Counted from the first letter of the stretch, positions 35,409-47,166 are shown. The stretch is 64,000 nt of DNA from Methanoculleus sp. UBA303 (GCA_002501655.1 DANY01000032.1:1-64000), one strand, 5' to 3'. Made by a program: numbers and translations. The notes: generated by a model from the letters alone, not told the origin.

Positions 35409-35999
35409 TCACCGGTCCCTCGGCATGGCGACGATCTCGCGCACCTGCAGGTCAAAGAACGTCGCGGTATGTGCCGGGCGGATGACGCAGACGGTATCGG
35501 CACCGCTTGCTGTGCCCCCCACCGCGATCACTTCTTCATCGATGCCGACTGCTCCCTGGTCCGCTGCGATGAGGACGCATTCCACCGCGACCTTCAGGCC
35601 GACCGCAACGATGCGCCGCAACGCCTCGGCGACCGCCTCGGTGCGGGAGCTCCCGCCGAGTTTCGGCGAGCGGGAGATCGCGCGCTCAAGCCCGGAGAGC
35701 GCATGTGTGCCGGTGACGATCGTCGCACCCTCCGCCCGGAGGGTCCCGGCCACCTCTTCTGCGAACTCCCATTCGCCGGGCCTTGAGAAACCGACCACAT
35801 GGGTCACGACGATCAAGCGAAGGTCTGTCCCCCTCATAGCGTCCCGGAAGGCAAGCGCAGTCCGGCCGCTGGTGCTCGCGACAACGATCTTCCGGAGGCC
35901 AAGTTCCCGCGCCCTCTCGACGGCGAACCGGGCGGCGTCGGGAGTGTTCTGTGCGCCGGGGGCATCGAAATAGTAGGTATTTCTGGTTACGAAGCCCAT
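35409..35999 (-). CDS. Pyruvate kinase C-terminal (alpha/beta) domain-like protein
   Basis: A 196-aa stand-alone protein with the Rossmann-like pyruvate kinase C domain. IVVASTSGRTALAFRD near residues 38-53 is the phosphate-binding loop that in pyruvate kinase binds fructose-1,6-bisphosphate. No catalytic barrel is present, so it is not a pyruvate kinase; it may sense a sugar phosphate. It is coupled to the downstream membrane protein gene by overlap. Confidence 0.8.
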   Translation of the reverse strand: MGFVTRNTYYFDAPGAQNTPDAARFAVERARELGLRKIVVASTSGRTALAFRDAMRGTDLRLIVVTHVVGFSRPGEWEFAEEVAGTLRAEGATIVTGTHALSGLERAISRSPKLGGSSRTEAVAEALRRIVAVGLKVAVECVLIAADQGAVGIDEEVIAVGGTASGADTVCVIRPAHTATFFDLQVREIVAMPRDR

Positions 36000-36274
36000 G
36001 CAGTCATGTTGTTTCCGCTCCTAATTGAATCCCCCGTTTTGGCGGCAGAGGGTGATTTCCGGGGGAGACAGAGCGGTGCGGAGGATCGCGGCCACAAGAG
36101 AGAGAGTGAGCATCAGCCCGGCGGGATTATCGGACTCCGGCGGTGCGATACCGGGGCTGCCGGCGACAACAGGTACAACGGCACAACCCGGGCCGCACTA
36201 CCGGCGAAAGAAGATGATAAATGGTGTAATGGCCCAACACTACTCTCAAGAGCGGTGCGGTATAGGAGTTGCTC

Positions 36275-37444
36275 ATGATCACACTGGCCATTGCAGGAAA
36301 ACCCAATTGTGGAAAATCGACGTTTTTCAGGGCAGCGACCCTGGTCCAGGTAGAGATCGCCAATTATCCGTTCACGACCATCGACGCCAACCATGGCGTC
36401 GCGTACGTCAGGACTGTCTGCCCCTGTCAGGAGATGCACGTCCCGTGCGAGAACTGCCAGGACGGGGTCAGGTTTGTCCCGGTCGGGCTGATCGACGTGG
36501 CGGGCCTCGTTCCCGAGGCGCACAAGGGAAGGGGGCTTGGGAACCAGTTCCTCGATAACCTCCGGCAGGCTGACGCGATCCTCCAGATCGTTGATGCCAG
36601 CGGTGCGACGGACGCCGAAGGGAACCCGATCGATATCGGCTCGCGCGACCCGGAGAAGGATATCGAGTTTCTCCAGTATGAAATGTCGATGTGGATGTAC
36701 GGCATCCTCTCGCGGCACTGGGCGAAACTCCAGCGGCAGGCCCAGGGGAGAGAGAAGGCGCTCATGGAGGCGATCGCCGATGTCTTTGCCGGTCTCGGCG
36801 TAACGTTTGAGAACGTCCGTGATGCCGGCGAGGCGGCCGGGGTCGACCTCAGGACCGCCGGGGAGGAGGACCTGATCCGGTTCTGCCGGGAACTGATGAC
36901 GATCAGCAAGCCGATGCTGATCGTCGGGAACAAGGCCGACCAGGCGCCGCAGGAGTGCCTTGACCGGCTCGCGAAGCATGACGTCATCTTTGCGAGCGCG
37001 GCAGGGGAACTTGCGCTCCGGATGGCTGCAGAGGGGAAGTTCATCCGCTACCTCCCCGGCGACCGGAGTTTCACCGCGAACCCGGAGGCAAACCTTCGGG
37101 CCGCGCAGCGTGCCGGGTTGCAGAGGGTGGCGGACTTCATGCAGACGTTCGGCGGCACCGGCGTCCAGCAGGCGCTGGATGCCGCTATCTTCAACCTCCT
37201 CGATAGGATCGTCGTCTTCCCGGTCGAGGACGAGCACAAACTCACCGACGGCAAGGGCCGGGTGCTTCCCGATGCGTTCCTCATGAAGCGCGGGTCGACC
37301 CCCCGCGACCTCGCCTACCAGGTCCATACCGATATCGGCGAGGGGTTCCTGTACGCCATCGACGCGAGGACTGGCATGCGGGTCAAGGATAGCCTGGAAT
37401 TGAAGAACGGCGATATCATCAAGATCGTCAGCGTCCGGAAGTGA
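36275..37444 (+). CDS. ychF: YchF/OLA1-type Obg-like ATPase
   Basis: A 389-aa TRAFAC-class P-loop protein with G1 AGKPNCGKSTFF, G3 DVAGLVPEAHKGRG, and VGNKADQAP at the G4 site. The C-terminal TGS domain (about 320-389) includes LPDAFLMKRGSTPRDLAYQVHTDIG. In YchF/OLA1 the altered G4 shifts specificity to ATP. It associates with ribosomes. The ATG at 36275 is preferred (GGAG 7 nt upstream). Confidence 0.93.
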   Translation: MITLAIAGKPNCGKSTFFRAATLVQVEIANYPFTTIDANHGVAYVRTVCPCQEMHVPCENCQDGVRFVPVGLIDVAGLVPEAHKGRGLGNQFLDNLRQADAILQIVDASGATDAEGNPIDIGSRDPEKDIEFLQYEMSMWMYGILSRHWAKLQRQAQGREKALMEAIADVFAGLGVTFENVRDAGEAAGVDLRTAGEEDLIRFCRELMTISKPMLIVGNKADQAPQECLDRLAKHDVIFASAAGELALRMAAEGKFIRYLPGDRSFTANPEANLRAAQRAGLQRVADFMQTFGGTGVQQALDAAIFNLLDRIVVFPVEDEHKLTDGKGRVLPDAFLMKRGSTPRDLAYQVHTDIGEGFLYAIDARTGMRVKDSLELKNGDIIKIVSVRK

Positions 37445-37562
37445 GCCCGGCACAGGGGAGGGGCAGGCCCTCTCCTCAGTGTCCCCGGAGCGGGCCGGCG
37501 CCCCACGCGGACAAACATAAACCGGCAGACTTTAATATCGAATCGAGAGATATCCGATCATC

Positions 37563-37883
37563 ATGAGCGGCGAGGTCTACCAGGCGCAGGTCCTCCGGAA
37601 CTTCTTCGACACCATCACCGGAACGGACAGGAACCTGACCCGGATCTACATGTGCGTGATAAGCCTCGCCAAGCTCCGCATGGAGTCCCCTGAGCGGATG
37701 ACGTTCCTCGTGGACCAGCTCCGCAAGTCAAAACAGAGGCGTGAACTCTCGGTCGATATTATCGATTATATGTGCGACGTGGCGCGCGACCTCGAACTCG
37801 GCACGGTCCAGACCGCATTCGGCGTGAAAGACATCAACGCGGTCGCCGACGAGTTCAGCGGAATCAGCCTCGACTCGCTCTGA
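37563..37883 (+). CDS. Small conserved-looking helical protein, unknown function
   Basis: A 106-aa, mostly helical soluble protein with no known motif to my eye (MSGEVYQAQVLRNFFDTI at the start). Coding bias and the ATG after a TATA-like stretch support a real gene. It is convergent with the MATE pseudogene remnant, whose frame runs into its 3' end. Confidence 0.7.
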   Translation: MSGEVYQAQVLRNFFDTITGTDRNLTRIYMCVISLAKLRMESPERMTFLVDQLRKSKQRRELSVDIIDYMCDVARDLELGTVQTAFGVKDINAVADEFSGISLDSL

Positions 37884-37889
37884 TTTTTG

Positions 37890-38255
37890 CGCCGGGAGAG
37901 GGGCCCGGGCAGCTTGACGTTTTTCTCGGGGAGATGCATATCCTCGGCAAAGAGGATGCCCGCGACACTGAGGGCTATCGAGAATACGAGCCCGAGAGCC
38001 AGGGTGTGCGAGACCCCCTTCGCCCCGTAGTGTCGGGGAGACGAAGGCGGTGTTTGCGGCGACGATGATGATGGTCATGAGCACCATCACGATCGAGGTG
38101 CTCATGGCGTCGCCGGCGATAGCCTCGTATCCAAGCCGGCCGACGAAGAAGAGGTCGACCAGCTCAAGGCCGCTCTACAGCACGTTCCCGGCCACGATTG
38201 GGGCTGCTACCGCTATGGAACCCCGGAAGAGGTTGCCTTCCGTCAGGTTGGTCAT
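37890..38255 (-). pseudogene. Truncated MATE-family multidrug efflux gene
   Basis: Reading from ATG 38255, the frame encodes MTNLTEGNLFRGSIAVAAP, a MATE N-terminus, through GNVL then a TAG stop where relatives have Gln (CAG to TAG), and on to SGLELVDLFFVGRLG and NTAFVS. A run of four C's then shifts the frame; removing one C restores RHYGAKGVSHTLALGLVFSIAL and GILFAED. Only about 110 of roughly 450 codons remain. It lies directly after a membrane protein gene on the same strand. Confidence 0.8.
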
Positions 38256-38259
38256 GGAG

Positions 38260-39087
38260 TCAACTTTTCTCTTTATATGATTCCAGGATCTGGATGACAA
38301 AGCGCTGGTGCTCTTCCAGTGCCTGCTCATCATCGGGGGAAGTCTCGATCCCGACGGCGTAGAGCAGGACCAGCGCGTTGTCGAGGTCGAGTGCTACAGG
38401 GTCCTCAATCCGGTCCGGGCGGAGGCGGATGGCGAGAGCATCGTAATCTGCCTCCGTAAAGGTATGCTCCGGGCTTGCCGTCATCCGGGAATCGGCGAGA
38501 TCGCCGGCACGTTCCCGGAGGATCGAGAGGGCGGCGGCGAGCGCGCCGGGAAACGGGGTGATCGCGTCGAGCCGGGCCAGCGCCTCTGTACTCTTCTCTG
38601 CTGCGCTCTGGTAGAGCCCGAACTTATACGTCAGCAGGGACTGCGCGATCAGGTGCCCGGTCTCCTCATCGATCACAGCAAAGATCGGTGCAATCCGGCT
38701 GATATACTCATTTAGCATATCCTTCATTGTTCTCTCCCGAGGTTTTGGTGCATTAAACATTTTTTCTACCCGAACTGCAAGGAGCGTGATCGTCGCCGCG
38801 TAGAACGTCTGCACAATCACGCCTGAGCTGATCTCGTTGGGCACGATAAAGATGAGGAATGCGTAGAGCGGCGTGAAGAGCGAGACGATGTCCCGCCGTG
38901 GCTTGAGGTATGCCTGATAGAAGAGGATGCATGAGGCGACCACGCATCCTGCGATGCCTGCCCAGACAGCGTATGGGAAGCCGACGGAGAAGAGCAGCAA
39001 CTCAATCCCGATTCCCCCGAACGAGACTGCAGGAACCGCTATCCAGAGGCGCGGTTTTGATCCGGATGGGGTGGTATTTGTCTTCAT
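38260..39087 (-). CDS. Membrane protein with large cytoplasmic C-terminal domain, unknown
   Basis: A 275-aa protein with about four N-terminal helices (residues 14-105) followed by a soluble helical domain rich in Glu and Asp (about 115-275). I recognise no family. ATG 39087 is used because the first codon of the longer frame is TTG with no better site. It is followed on the same strand by the MATE remnant. Confidence 0.65.
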   Translation of the reverse strand: MKTNTTPSGSKPRLWIAVPAVSFGGIGIELLLFSVGFPYAVWAGIAGCVVASCILFYQAYLKPRRDIVSLFTPLYAFLIFIVPNEISSGVIVQTFYAATITLLAVRVEKMFNAPKPRERTMKDMLNEYISRIAPIFAVIDEETGHLIAQSLLTYKFGLYQSAAEKSTEALARLDAITPFPGALAAALSILRERAGDLADSRMTASPEHTFTEADYDALAIRLRPDRIEDPVALDLDNALVLLYAVGIETSPDDEQALEEHQRFVIQILESYKEKS

Positions 39088-39216
39088 CAACTGTTCTCAG
39101 GAAGTCTTTGTGCGCCAGGGATAAACAGGGTTTCCTTTTTGCACCTGCGGTGCTCACGCTCCGGTTCTGGCGAACCATCGCTTTTGAGGGGGAAGCGGCT
39201 GCCGCACACCTCCCGG

Positions 39217-40518
39217 TCAGGAGACCGGGGGCAGGAGGTCGGGCACATCGACCTCCATATCCCGACCCGCAAGAGCAGCCGTCCGGGACCTGAGTATCTC
39301 GCGTTCCGCGCCATACGATGCCTGCGACATCTCCCGCTGGCTCTCCGCCCGGGTCCGCGCCGCAGCCTTTGCCTCGCGCTCCCGTTGCAGTTCCGCGAGT
39401 GTAGCCGTGAGGCGCTGCTCATTGATGACGCCCGGGAGTGCAGCATGAGTCTCCTGCAGTGTTGTGCGCTGCTCCCGGATCTCTCTCTGCCGGTGCAGGA
39501 TTCGTCCTATCCCGGCGGGCAGGGTATCGGGGTCGGAGAAGAGGCTGATCTCCTCCTGATTCTTGAGGGCAAGATCCCCCCGCCGGATCATATCGAGAGT
39601 GGCCGGCATCACCGCTTCGGTCAGGTTGACCGGGCTCTCCTCGCCATCCGGGAGGCTGCCCGTGTATGCGTCGAGGACCCGGCCGATTGCCGCTGCCATC
39701 GCACCGTCCCCCGCCTTTCCGGCCACCTTCTCAGCTTTCCGGAAGACGTGGATGGCGGGCGTCCGGAGAGCTGCGATCTCGCGCCGGGCCTCTTCATCCA
39801 TAGCATCGAGTTCCCGGATCTTCTCCTCGACCTCCTGTTTATGGGCGTACTCCGGACGCAGTTTAAGGGCGGCGAGGTCTTCCTGGGTTTCCCGGATCTT
39901 TCTCTCCGCCTCCTCGATCGCCGTCCTGCACTCCCGCACCTGGCCGGAGGCGGCTGCATGCTCCTCCCGGACCCGGGCGAGAAGTTCATACGACTTCCGG
40001 GCGTCTTCCACCCGCTGCCGGTCCGCCCGTGCCCGGGCGACCACCTCCGTCATCGTATTGATCTCTCTTCCGAGATCCCTGACGGCAGTGCGCACCTCCT
40101 TCATCTCGTCCGGGTAGAGGGCGGAGAGGTACTTCCCCTGCCCTTTCAGGGCCTTAAGCGCGCTCTTCAGGATCTCGGCAGAGGTGGAGTAGAAGGTCTC
40201 CGGATCGCCGGAAGGTTCGCGGGAGAGGATCTGGGCCATGGACTTTGTGAACTGGGGGAGCGCCTTTCGGGAGATATCCCGGAGCCGGGGGTGGACTCCC
40301 TCTTCGTCACCTCCCGACTCTATGCGGGCGACCGCCTCCCGGAGATGAACGAGGGTGCCGCTGATCGCTTCCCGGGACGGCGCCGTCGCATCGGAGAGTT
40401 CTTTCCGGATCTCCTCCTCGCGGGCATCCAGCCATGCCGGGAGTTCGTCGATGGAGAGTTTTAGTTTTTCTTCCACAGGCTCGGTTCGCCGAAAGAGGTC
40501 TCGAAGTTGCTTAAACAT
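39217..40518 (-). CDS. Long coiled-coil protein, unknown function
   Basis: A 433-aa, highly charged, mostly coiled-coil protein (heptad-like Arg/Glu/Leu runs at about 130-260 and 330-410) with no membrane helix. The N-terminus MFKQLRDLFRRTEPVEEKLKLSIDELPAWLD resembles a family I have seen only in methanogens, but I cannot name it. A structural or scaffold role is plausible. Confidence 0.7.
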   Translation of the reverse strand: MFKQLRDLFRRTEPVEEKLKLSIDELPAWLDAREEEIRKELSDATAPSREAISGTLVHLREAVARIESGGDEEGVHPRLRDISRKALPQFTKSMAQILSREPSGDPETFYSTSAEILKSALKALKGQGKYLSALYPDEMKEVRTAVRDLGREINTMTEVVARARADRQRVEDARKSYELLARVREEHAAASGQVRECRTAIEEAERKIRETQEDLAALKLRPEYAHKQEVEEKIRELDAMDEEARREIAALRTPAIHVFRKAEKVAGKAGDGAMAAAIGRVLDAYTGSLPDGEESPVNLTEAVMPATLDMIRRGDLALKNQEEISLFSDPDTLPAGIGRILHRQREIREQRTTLQETHAALPGVINEQRLTATLAELQREREAKAAARTRAESQREMSQASYGAEREILRSRTAALAGRDMEVDVPDLLPPVS

Positions 40519-40574
40519 GATCCACCTGATTAGTGTACCTGGTGACGGCCGTGACTATCATGGTTTCTGGCCCG

Positions 40575-41851
<1,277 letters not shown>

Positions 41852-41898
41852 AGGTAGATAACAAAAATAGGAGTGGAAGTATAATATTACTTCATCTC

Positions 41899-42231
41899 AT
41901 GTCATATCTTGCCTACGTCGCAGGGTTCGGCGTTGCCGTGACCGTTTTCCTGTGGATCCGCGACTTACGGATCTTCTACCTGACAGGCCTTCCCGGCTAT
42001 CGGGCGGCATCTTATCGCGGGGTTCCCTATACGGCGCTCGCCCTGCTCGGTTTTTTTGTCACCTGGTATGCCGAGGCATGGGAGTACCTCGGTCTCGGCC
42101 TGGTCCTTCTGGCCCTCTACCTCCAGGGCCGGGTCGACCGGGAGAACGTATGGCACAATGAAGGCGCCGGCGAGCGGTTCTTCGGCAGGGTGGAGCGCAC
42201 AAAAGATAAGGACTCACGCAAGAGACTTTAG
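41899..42231 (+). CDS. Small membrane protein, unknown function
   Basis: A 110-aa protein with three predicted helices (about 4-20, 45-60, 65-82) and a charged C-terminal tail ending in KDKDSRKRL. A TATA-like TATAATATTA about 20 bp upstream suggests a leaderless transcript. It lies 16 bp upstream of hisS on the same strand. No family is recognised. Confidence 0.65.
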   Translation: MSYLAYVAGFGVAVTVFLWIRDLRIFYLTGLPGYRAASYRGVPYTALALLGFFVTWYAEAWEYLGLGLVLLALYLQGRVDRENVWHNEGAGERFFGRVERTKDKDSRKRL

Positions 42232-42247
42232 TTCAGGAGAATACCGA

Positions 42248-43480
42248 ATGCTTCAAAAACCACGGGGAACGAGGGATTTTTTACCCGACGAGATGGAACG
42301 GCGGCGGCTGATCGAACGGCGGATGCGGGAAGCGGCCAGCCGGTGGGGGTACCGGGAGGTCAGCACGCCCGACTTCGAGCACCTTGAACTCTTCACAATG
42401 AAATCAGGCGAAGGGATCATCCAGGAGATGTACGTCTTCGAGGATAAGGGCGGCAGGCAGATGACGCTCCGGCCCGAAGTGACGGCGGCGGTTCTCCGGA
42501 TGTACGTCAACGAGGGCAAGGTCCTCCCGAAACCGATCCGCTGGTGCTACTTTGCCGATTGTTTCCGCTACGAACGCCCCCAGAAAGGCCGCTACCGGCA
42601 GTTCTGGCAGTTTGGTGTCGAACTCATCGGTGCGGATACGGCCCTCGCCGATGCCGAGGTGATCATGCTCGCCGACGAGGCGCTTCGGTCGAGCGGTGTC
42701 ACCTTCGATCTCCATGTTGGCCACCTCGCGCCGATGAAGCATCTCCTCGCCGACCTCCCCCCCGGCGATCAGCGGACGATCATGGCCTACCTCGACAAGC
42801 ACGATCCAGATGGACTTGAAACGGCGCTCGTGGAGAAGGGCCTGAACCACCTCAGCGAACCCCTTGCGGCCCTCTCCGAGTGCCGCACCGTCCAGGAGGT
42901 CTTTGAGATCGCGGGCGACGTGCCGGAGCGCGCGCGGATCGAGGAGACATTCGCGCTCCTCGACTCCCAGGATATCAACTACCGGCCGGACTTCGGTATC
43001 GCCCGGGGTCTTGACTACTACACGGGTATGGTCTTTGAAGGGTTCGCGAGGAACCTCGGCGCGGAGAACCAGATCCTCGGCGGCGGCACCTACCGGCTCG
43101 CCCACCTCTTCGGCGGCGACGACGTCGCCTCCTGTGGGTTTGCCATAGGGTTTGACCGGGTCATGGTCTCGATCGGAGACTTCATGCTCGCGCGCGGGCC
43201 CGTCGTCGGCGTCGTCTGTACGCCCGAAGCACGGGCGCGGGCGCTCGAGGTTGCCCGGGCCTTCCGGGATGCAGGAATCAGGGCCGAAACTGATCTGATG
43301 CAGCGGGGAATGGGCGCTCAGGTCTCCCACGCCGCAAAGACCGCGGACTTTGCCGTGGTCCTCGGGCAGCGCGAGGTCGAGGCAGGCACGGTGACCCTCA
43401 AGGATCTGCACTCCGGCGAGCAGCAGGAGAGGAGCCTTGAGGATGCCATCGCTGAGGTAGCACGGCATGGTGCTTGCTGA
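42248..43480 (+). CDS. hisS: Histidyl-tRNA synthetase
   Basis: A 410-aa class II synthetase charging tRNA-His. Motif 1 lies near residues 35-60 (EHLELFTMKSGEG), motif 2 shows FRYERPQKGRYRQFWQFG near 108-125, and the His-A motif RGLDYYTG (near 253) and motif 3 GFAIGFDRV follow. A C-terminal anticodon-binding domain (about 315-405) is present. The start at 42248 is preferred over longer frames because AGGAG lies 6 nt upstream and MLQKPRGTRDFLP is the usual opening. Confidence 0.96.
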   Translation: MLQKPRGTRDFLPDEMERRRLIERRMREAASRWGYREVSTPDFEHLELFTMKSGEGIIQEMYVFEDKGGRQMTLRPEVTAAVLRMYVNEGKVLPKPIRWCYFADCFRYERPQKGRYRQFWQFGVELIGADTALADAEVIMLADEALRSSGVTFDLHVGHLAPMKHLLADLPPGDQRTIMAYLDKHDPDGLETALVEKGLNHLSEPLAALSECRTVQEVFEIAGDVPERARIEETFALLDSQDINYRPDFGIARGLDYYTGMVFEGFARNLGAENQILGGGTYRLAHLFGGDDVASCGFAIGFDRVMVSIGDFMLARGPVVGVVCTPEARARALEVARAFRDAGIRAETDLMQRGMGAQVSHAAKTADFAVVLGQREVEAGTVTLKDLHSGEQQERSLEDAIAEVARHGAC

Positions 43481-45269
43481 GGATCTCGCCAAACAGCAGC
43501 GGAGCATCAGCGTCGCGGAGTTCTTCGAGAAGAACAAGCACCTGCTCGGCTTTGACTCCCCAACGCGCGGGATCATCACCACCATCAAGGAGGCGGTGGA
43601 CAACGCGCTTGACGCCTGCGAGGAGGCGGAGGTTCTCCCCGACATCTTTGTCGGCATCAAGAAAGTCGACGCCGAGGTCTACCGGATAACGGTCGAGGAT
43701 AACGGCCCGGGGATTGTGCCGGAGAACGTCCCCCTGGTCTTCGGGAAGCTCCTCTACGGCTCCCGGTTCCACCAGATCCGGCAGAGCCGAGGTCAGCAGG
43801 GTATCGGTATATCGGCGGCGGTGCTGTATGCACAGCTCACCACCGGCACCCCGGCGCTGGTCACCTCCCGGACGGGAGCAAAGGCGAGGGCCCACCGGTT
43901 CGAACTGATGATCCGGACCGAGACAAACGAGCCTGAGGTCCTCGGCCACGAGGAGATCGACTGGGACCGGATGCACGGCACAAGGCTCGAGATCCAGTTC
44001 AAGAGCACCCTTGCCGCAAAGAAGCGGCTGCTGGACTATCTCCGCCTCACCGCGATCGTCAACCCGCATGCCCGAATCACGGCTGATATCGACGGCGAGG
44101 TGACGACGTTCGAGCGGGTAGCGAGCGAGGTCCCGCCGTGCCCAAAGCCCATCCTCCCCCACCCCCACGGGATCGAGTTCGGGGCATTGAAGAGGATAGC
44201 GGCCGCGAGCACCGGGACCGTCGAGGAGTTCCTCATCGGCAGTTTCTCCCGGGTTGGGATGAAGACCGCGAACGAGATGATCGCTCTTGCCAAACTCAAA
44301 CCCTCCCGGAAGGCGAAGAACCTCGACGCCGACGAATTGAAGCGGCTCCTTGACGCCATGCAGGGCGTGAAGGTCCCGGCCCCCCCGGCGCAGCAGTGCC
44401 TCTCCCCCATCGGGGAGGACCTGATCTGCAGGGGGCTTGAGAAGGAGATCCAGCTCGACTTCATCAGGGCCCGCACCCGCCCGAGCGCGGTCTACGGTGG
44501 ACACTCATTCATCATCGAGGCGGCGATCGGCTACGGCGGCAAGATCCCTCCTGAAGGGAGCGCCCAGATCTTCCGGTTCGCGAACCGCGTCCCGCTCCTT
44601 TACCAGCAGGGCGCCTGCGCTATCACCAACTGTGTTGCACAGGTGAACTGGAAGGGCTACGGCCTCTCGCAGCAGGGCCTTCCCATGGGCCCGGCGCTGA
44701 TCATGGTCCACGTGGCGTCCACGAACGTCCCCTTCACGAGTGAGAGCAAGGATGCGGTCGCGTCCATCCCTGAGATCGAGCGGGAAGTCATTCTCGTACT
44801 CCAGGAACTCGGCAGGGAACTGAAAGCCTACCTCTCCCGCCGGGACAGAAAGAAGCAGCAGGACGACCGCGCCCGGGCGATATGCTCCGTTATCCCCGAG
44901 ATCGCCGCCAAGGTGAGCGAGATCGTTGAACTCCCCCTGGTGGACACCTCTCCGATCGAGGGCAGGATCATGCGCAAAGTCGTCGCCAAGAAGCGGACGA
45001 GCGACGGGAGGGTCCATATCGACGTGAACAACTACACAGCAAAGGAAGTGGCCCTCGTCCTCTACAACCTCTCACATGATGCGGCTGAGGATGCAAAGCC
45101 CCGGCCGGACTTCGTAGACGATATCGACGGGGAGTACAACAAGGTCTGGCGGTGCACGCTCGGCGCCGGCGAGGCCTGGCAGGTCGTCTACACGGGGGCG
45201 GGCGACGGGTCGCTCGACCTCCGCGGCGTGGAGGACAACGTGAAAGTGGTGGTGGATCTCGATGTCTAG
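43467..45269 (+). CDS. top6B: DNA topoisomerase VI subunit B
   Basis: A 600-aa ATPase subunit of the archaeal type IIB topoisomerase. The GHKL ATP site shows [13 protein letters not shown] (N-box), VEDNGPGI (G1 box) and GQQGIGIS (G2 box), followed by the transducer domain with its conserved lysine region. It overlaps hisS by 14 bp and top6A by 8 bp, indicating a hisS-top6B-top6A operon. Confidence 0.97.
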   Translation: MVLAEDLAKQQRSISVAEFFEKNKHLLGFDSPTRGIITTIKEAVDNALDACEEAEVLPDIFVGIKKVDAEVYRITVEDNGPGIVPENVPLVFGKLLYGSRFHQIRQSRGQQGIGISAAVLYAQLTTGTPALVTSRTGAKARAHRFELMIRTETNEPEVLGHEEIDWDRMHGTRLEIQFKSTLAAKKRLLDYLRLTAIVNPHARITADIDGEVTTFERVASEVPPCPKPILPHPHGIEFGALKRIAAASTGTVEEFLIGSFSRVGMKTANEMIALAKLKPSRKAKNLDADELKRLLDAMQGVKVPAPPAQQCLSPIGEDLICRGLEKEIQLDFIRARTRPSAVYGGHSFIIEAAIGYGGKIPPEGSAQIFRFANRVPLLYQQGACAITNCVAQVNWKGYGLSQQGLPMGPALIMVHVASTNVPFTSESKDAVASIPEIEREVILVLQELGRELKAYLSRRDRKKQQDDRARAICSVIPEIAAKVSEIVELPLVDTSPIEGRIMRKVVAKKRTSDGRVHIDVNNYTAKEVALVLYNLSHDAAEDAKPRPDFVDDIDGEYNKVWRCTLGAGEAWQVVYTGAGDGSLDLRGVEDNVKVVVDLDV

Positions 45270-46350
45270 GGAAGAGATGGATGCGCTTGCACGCGAGCGG
45301 CTCGTCGGGATCGCCCGCGGGTGGTATGACCAGATGCGGGACGGCATCGTGCCGTTCATCCGGCTGCCGACGCGGACGAAACAGAATATCGCGTACGACG
45401 ACGAAAGCGAGGTCTGGAAATACGGTGAAAGGGAGAGCACCCGGGCGGCGACGACCGAGAAGGGTGCGGTGCATCTCCTGAAGATGGCTTACGTCATCGG
45501 GTTTTTGAAACAGCAACTTGTAGAGAACCGGTCGTCGACCTTGAGAGAACTCTACTACATATCCGAAGGGTGGAAGAAAGCGAAGTTCGCCGCCCAGGAC
45601 GAGAGCAACCTCCTCATCGAGGACCTCGAGATCATCACCGATGTCCAGCGGGAGGCGTTCCACCTCCGGCCGGAGGAGGATGGCGCCTCGATCTTCGGGC
45701 CCCTGCGGATCCGGGAGACCACCCGGCGGGGTGTTCGGGAGATGCACTGCCAGGAGGACGTCGGGGAGGCGGGCTACCCAATCCCGAACAACGTCGATAG
45801 CCTCGACTTTGTCGACCACGACGCGAAGTTCGTCATCGCCATCGAGACCGGTGGTATGTACGCCCGTCTGATGGAGAACGGGTTCGACGAGGAGTATGGG
45901 GCGATCCTGGTCCACCTCAAGGGGCAGCCGGCGCGCTCCACGCGCCGGGTCCTGCGGAGGCTTAACGAGTCGCTCGACCTCCCGGTCGTGGTCTTCACCG
46001 ACGGCGACCCCTGGTCCTACCGGATCTATGCGAGCGTCGCCTACGGCTCGATCAAGAGCGCCCACATGTCGGAACTCCTGGCGACCCCCCAGGCGCAGTT
46101 CATCGGGGTGCAGCCCTCCGATATATCCGACTACAACCTCCCCGCCGACCACCTCACCGAGCAGGACATCAACGCGCTGAAGGCGGAGCTGACCGATCCG
46201 CGGTTTGCGACCGACTACTGGAAAAACCAGATCAACCTGCAGCTTGAGATGAAGCTGAAGTCGGAACAGCAGGCGTTCGCGAGCCGGGGGCTCGACTTCG
46301 TGACGAAGGAGTACCTGCCGACGAGGCTGTCGGAGATGGGGATTATCTAG
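45262..46350 (+). CDS. top6A: DNA topoisomerase VI subunit A (Spo11-like)
   Basis: A 362-aa DNA-cleaving subunit homologous to Spo11. The winged-helix region carries the catalytic tyrosine in [11 protein letters not shown] (about residue 95). The Toprim domain shows [10 protein letters not shown] (Glu) and [11 protein letters not shown] (DxD) near 190 and 243. Together with Top6B it forms the heterotetramer that relaxes and decatenates DNA. Confidence 0.97.
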   Translation: MSREEMDALARERLVGIARGWYDQMRDGIVPFIRLPTRTKQNIAYDDESEVWKYGERESTRAATTEKGAVHLLKMAYVIGFLKQQLVENRSSTLRELYYISEGWKKAKFAAQDESNLLIEDLEIITDVQREAFHLRPEEDGASIFGPLRIRETTRRGVREMHCQEDVGEAGYPIPNNVDSLDFVDHDAKFVIAIETGGMYARLMENGFDEEYGAILVHLKGQPARSTRRVLRRLNESLDLPVVVFTDGDPWSYRIYASVAYGSIKSAHMSELLATPQAQFIGVQPSDISDYNLPADHLTEQDINALKAELTDPRFATDYWKNQINLQLEMKLKSEQQAFASRGLDFVTKEYLPTRLSEMGII

Positions 46351-46559
46351 AGCGGGGTTCTGCCGGGAGGGGGAGCATCGAGGTCCTCTGGCGGGAAGAG
46401 ATCTCTGCTATCGTTTGGGCTCGCTCTCCCGCCTATCCGAGAGCATCTCTGTTTTCTCAAGATCATCCCCAGAGTCACTCCCAACTCGACTTTTTCACCC
46501 GGTATCGCCTTTGGGGGTGGAGACGGGGGAGGGGTCCCCCCTCCCCGTCAGCCCCTCCT

Positions 46560-46620
46560 GTGGGGATAGCCACCACGGTCCACTATCCAGGGATACCCTG
46601 GGAAATCCCGGGTCTGGCAT
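46560..46620 (+). repeat. Dispersed hairpin element, copy B
   Basis: The head GTGGGGATAGCCACCACGG matches copy A at one mismatch. A perfect CCAGGG-ATA-CCCTGG hairpin (46587-46601) follows, then TCCCGGGTCTGGCA. Confidence 0.6.
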
Positions 46621-47020
46621 ACTTGCACCTGTTACCCTGGTTTTGTTGTTCAACCTCTCGCCGTGCCATGGACGGTTCATGATACCCCTGAAGGTTGTCT
46701 CCAGAGCCGCTCCCGGGCACGGCTTTCTACCGGGCTGCGCACCTCCGATGCTCGAACTCCGCCTGCTCCTCCGGGGCACGCATCGCTAGTCCAAGACCTG
46801 GCGGTCTTCTCCTGCTCCGTCCCTCTGGAACATCGATCTCCACGCACTGTCTCCCACCCCGAGGTGCGGGGAATCGACCTGCCGGAACGTGCGATGGTTC
46901 GGAGTGCGATGTTCTGGAGAACGACTGTCAGTAGGACAGGAGTTTGAGAAGACCGGTGGTTCCCGAGTGGGGGTTCGCGGGTATTGCCTTGTGCGGAGAG
47001 GGAAGACCCCTATTGCAACT

Positions 47021-47085
47021 GTCCATTACGGTTCACCGCTACGTCGGCGCTCCTGGGAACAACCCAGGTCCGGCACCCACCTCAT
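47021..47085 (+). repeat. Dispersed hairpin element, copy D
   Basis: ACGGTTCACCGC (47028-47039) parallels ACGGTCCACCGC in copy A. A perfect CCTGGG-AACAA-CCCAGG hairpin (47052-47068) leads into GTCCGGCACCCACCTCAT, which matches copy A's tail. The opening stem-loop is degraded. Confidence 0.55.
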
Positions 47086-47146
47086 TTGGATATGTCTTGA
47101 AGAGTGAAAATGTGATCTGTAAAAAGAGATGACATAACAGCATAGA

Positions 47147-47166
47147 AGGTTATATTAACTTAACCT
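47147..47166 (+). promoter_or_regulatory. Promoter dyad of the small peptide/SdpI-like operon
   Basis: AGGTTA and TAACCT form a perfect 6-bp inverted repeat with an 8-nt spacer that includes the TATA box (TATATTAA, 47151-47158). The ATG of the 23-codon gene is 45 bp downstream, so initiation near 47180 is expected. A repressor bound here would block TBP. Confidence 0.5.

Larger units (their letters stand above)
46351..47146. other. Long intergenic accessory stretch with hairpin repeats, no credible gene
   Basis: About 800 bp after top6A. It holds two copies (B and D) of the dispersed hairpin element, a C/G-rich palindromic block (GGGGAGGGGTCCCCCCTCCCC, near 46528-46548) and short Ser/Arg/Pro-rich frames that overlap one another. 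I see no ribosome site or recognised product. It may be eroded mobile DNA. Confidence 0.5.

Noticed and set aside
36113-37453. A 446-codon open frame antisense to ychF
   Set aside because: Shadow of YchF, which carries intact G motifs and a TGS domain.
46415-47132. Several 60-124-codon frames in the region after top6A
   Set aside because: They overlap one another and the hairpin repeats and have no ribosome sites or domains.
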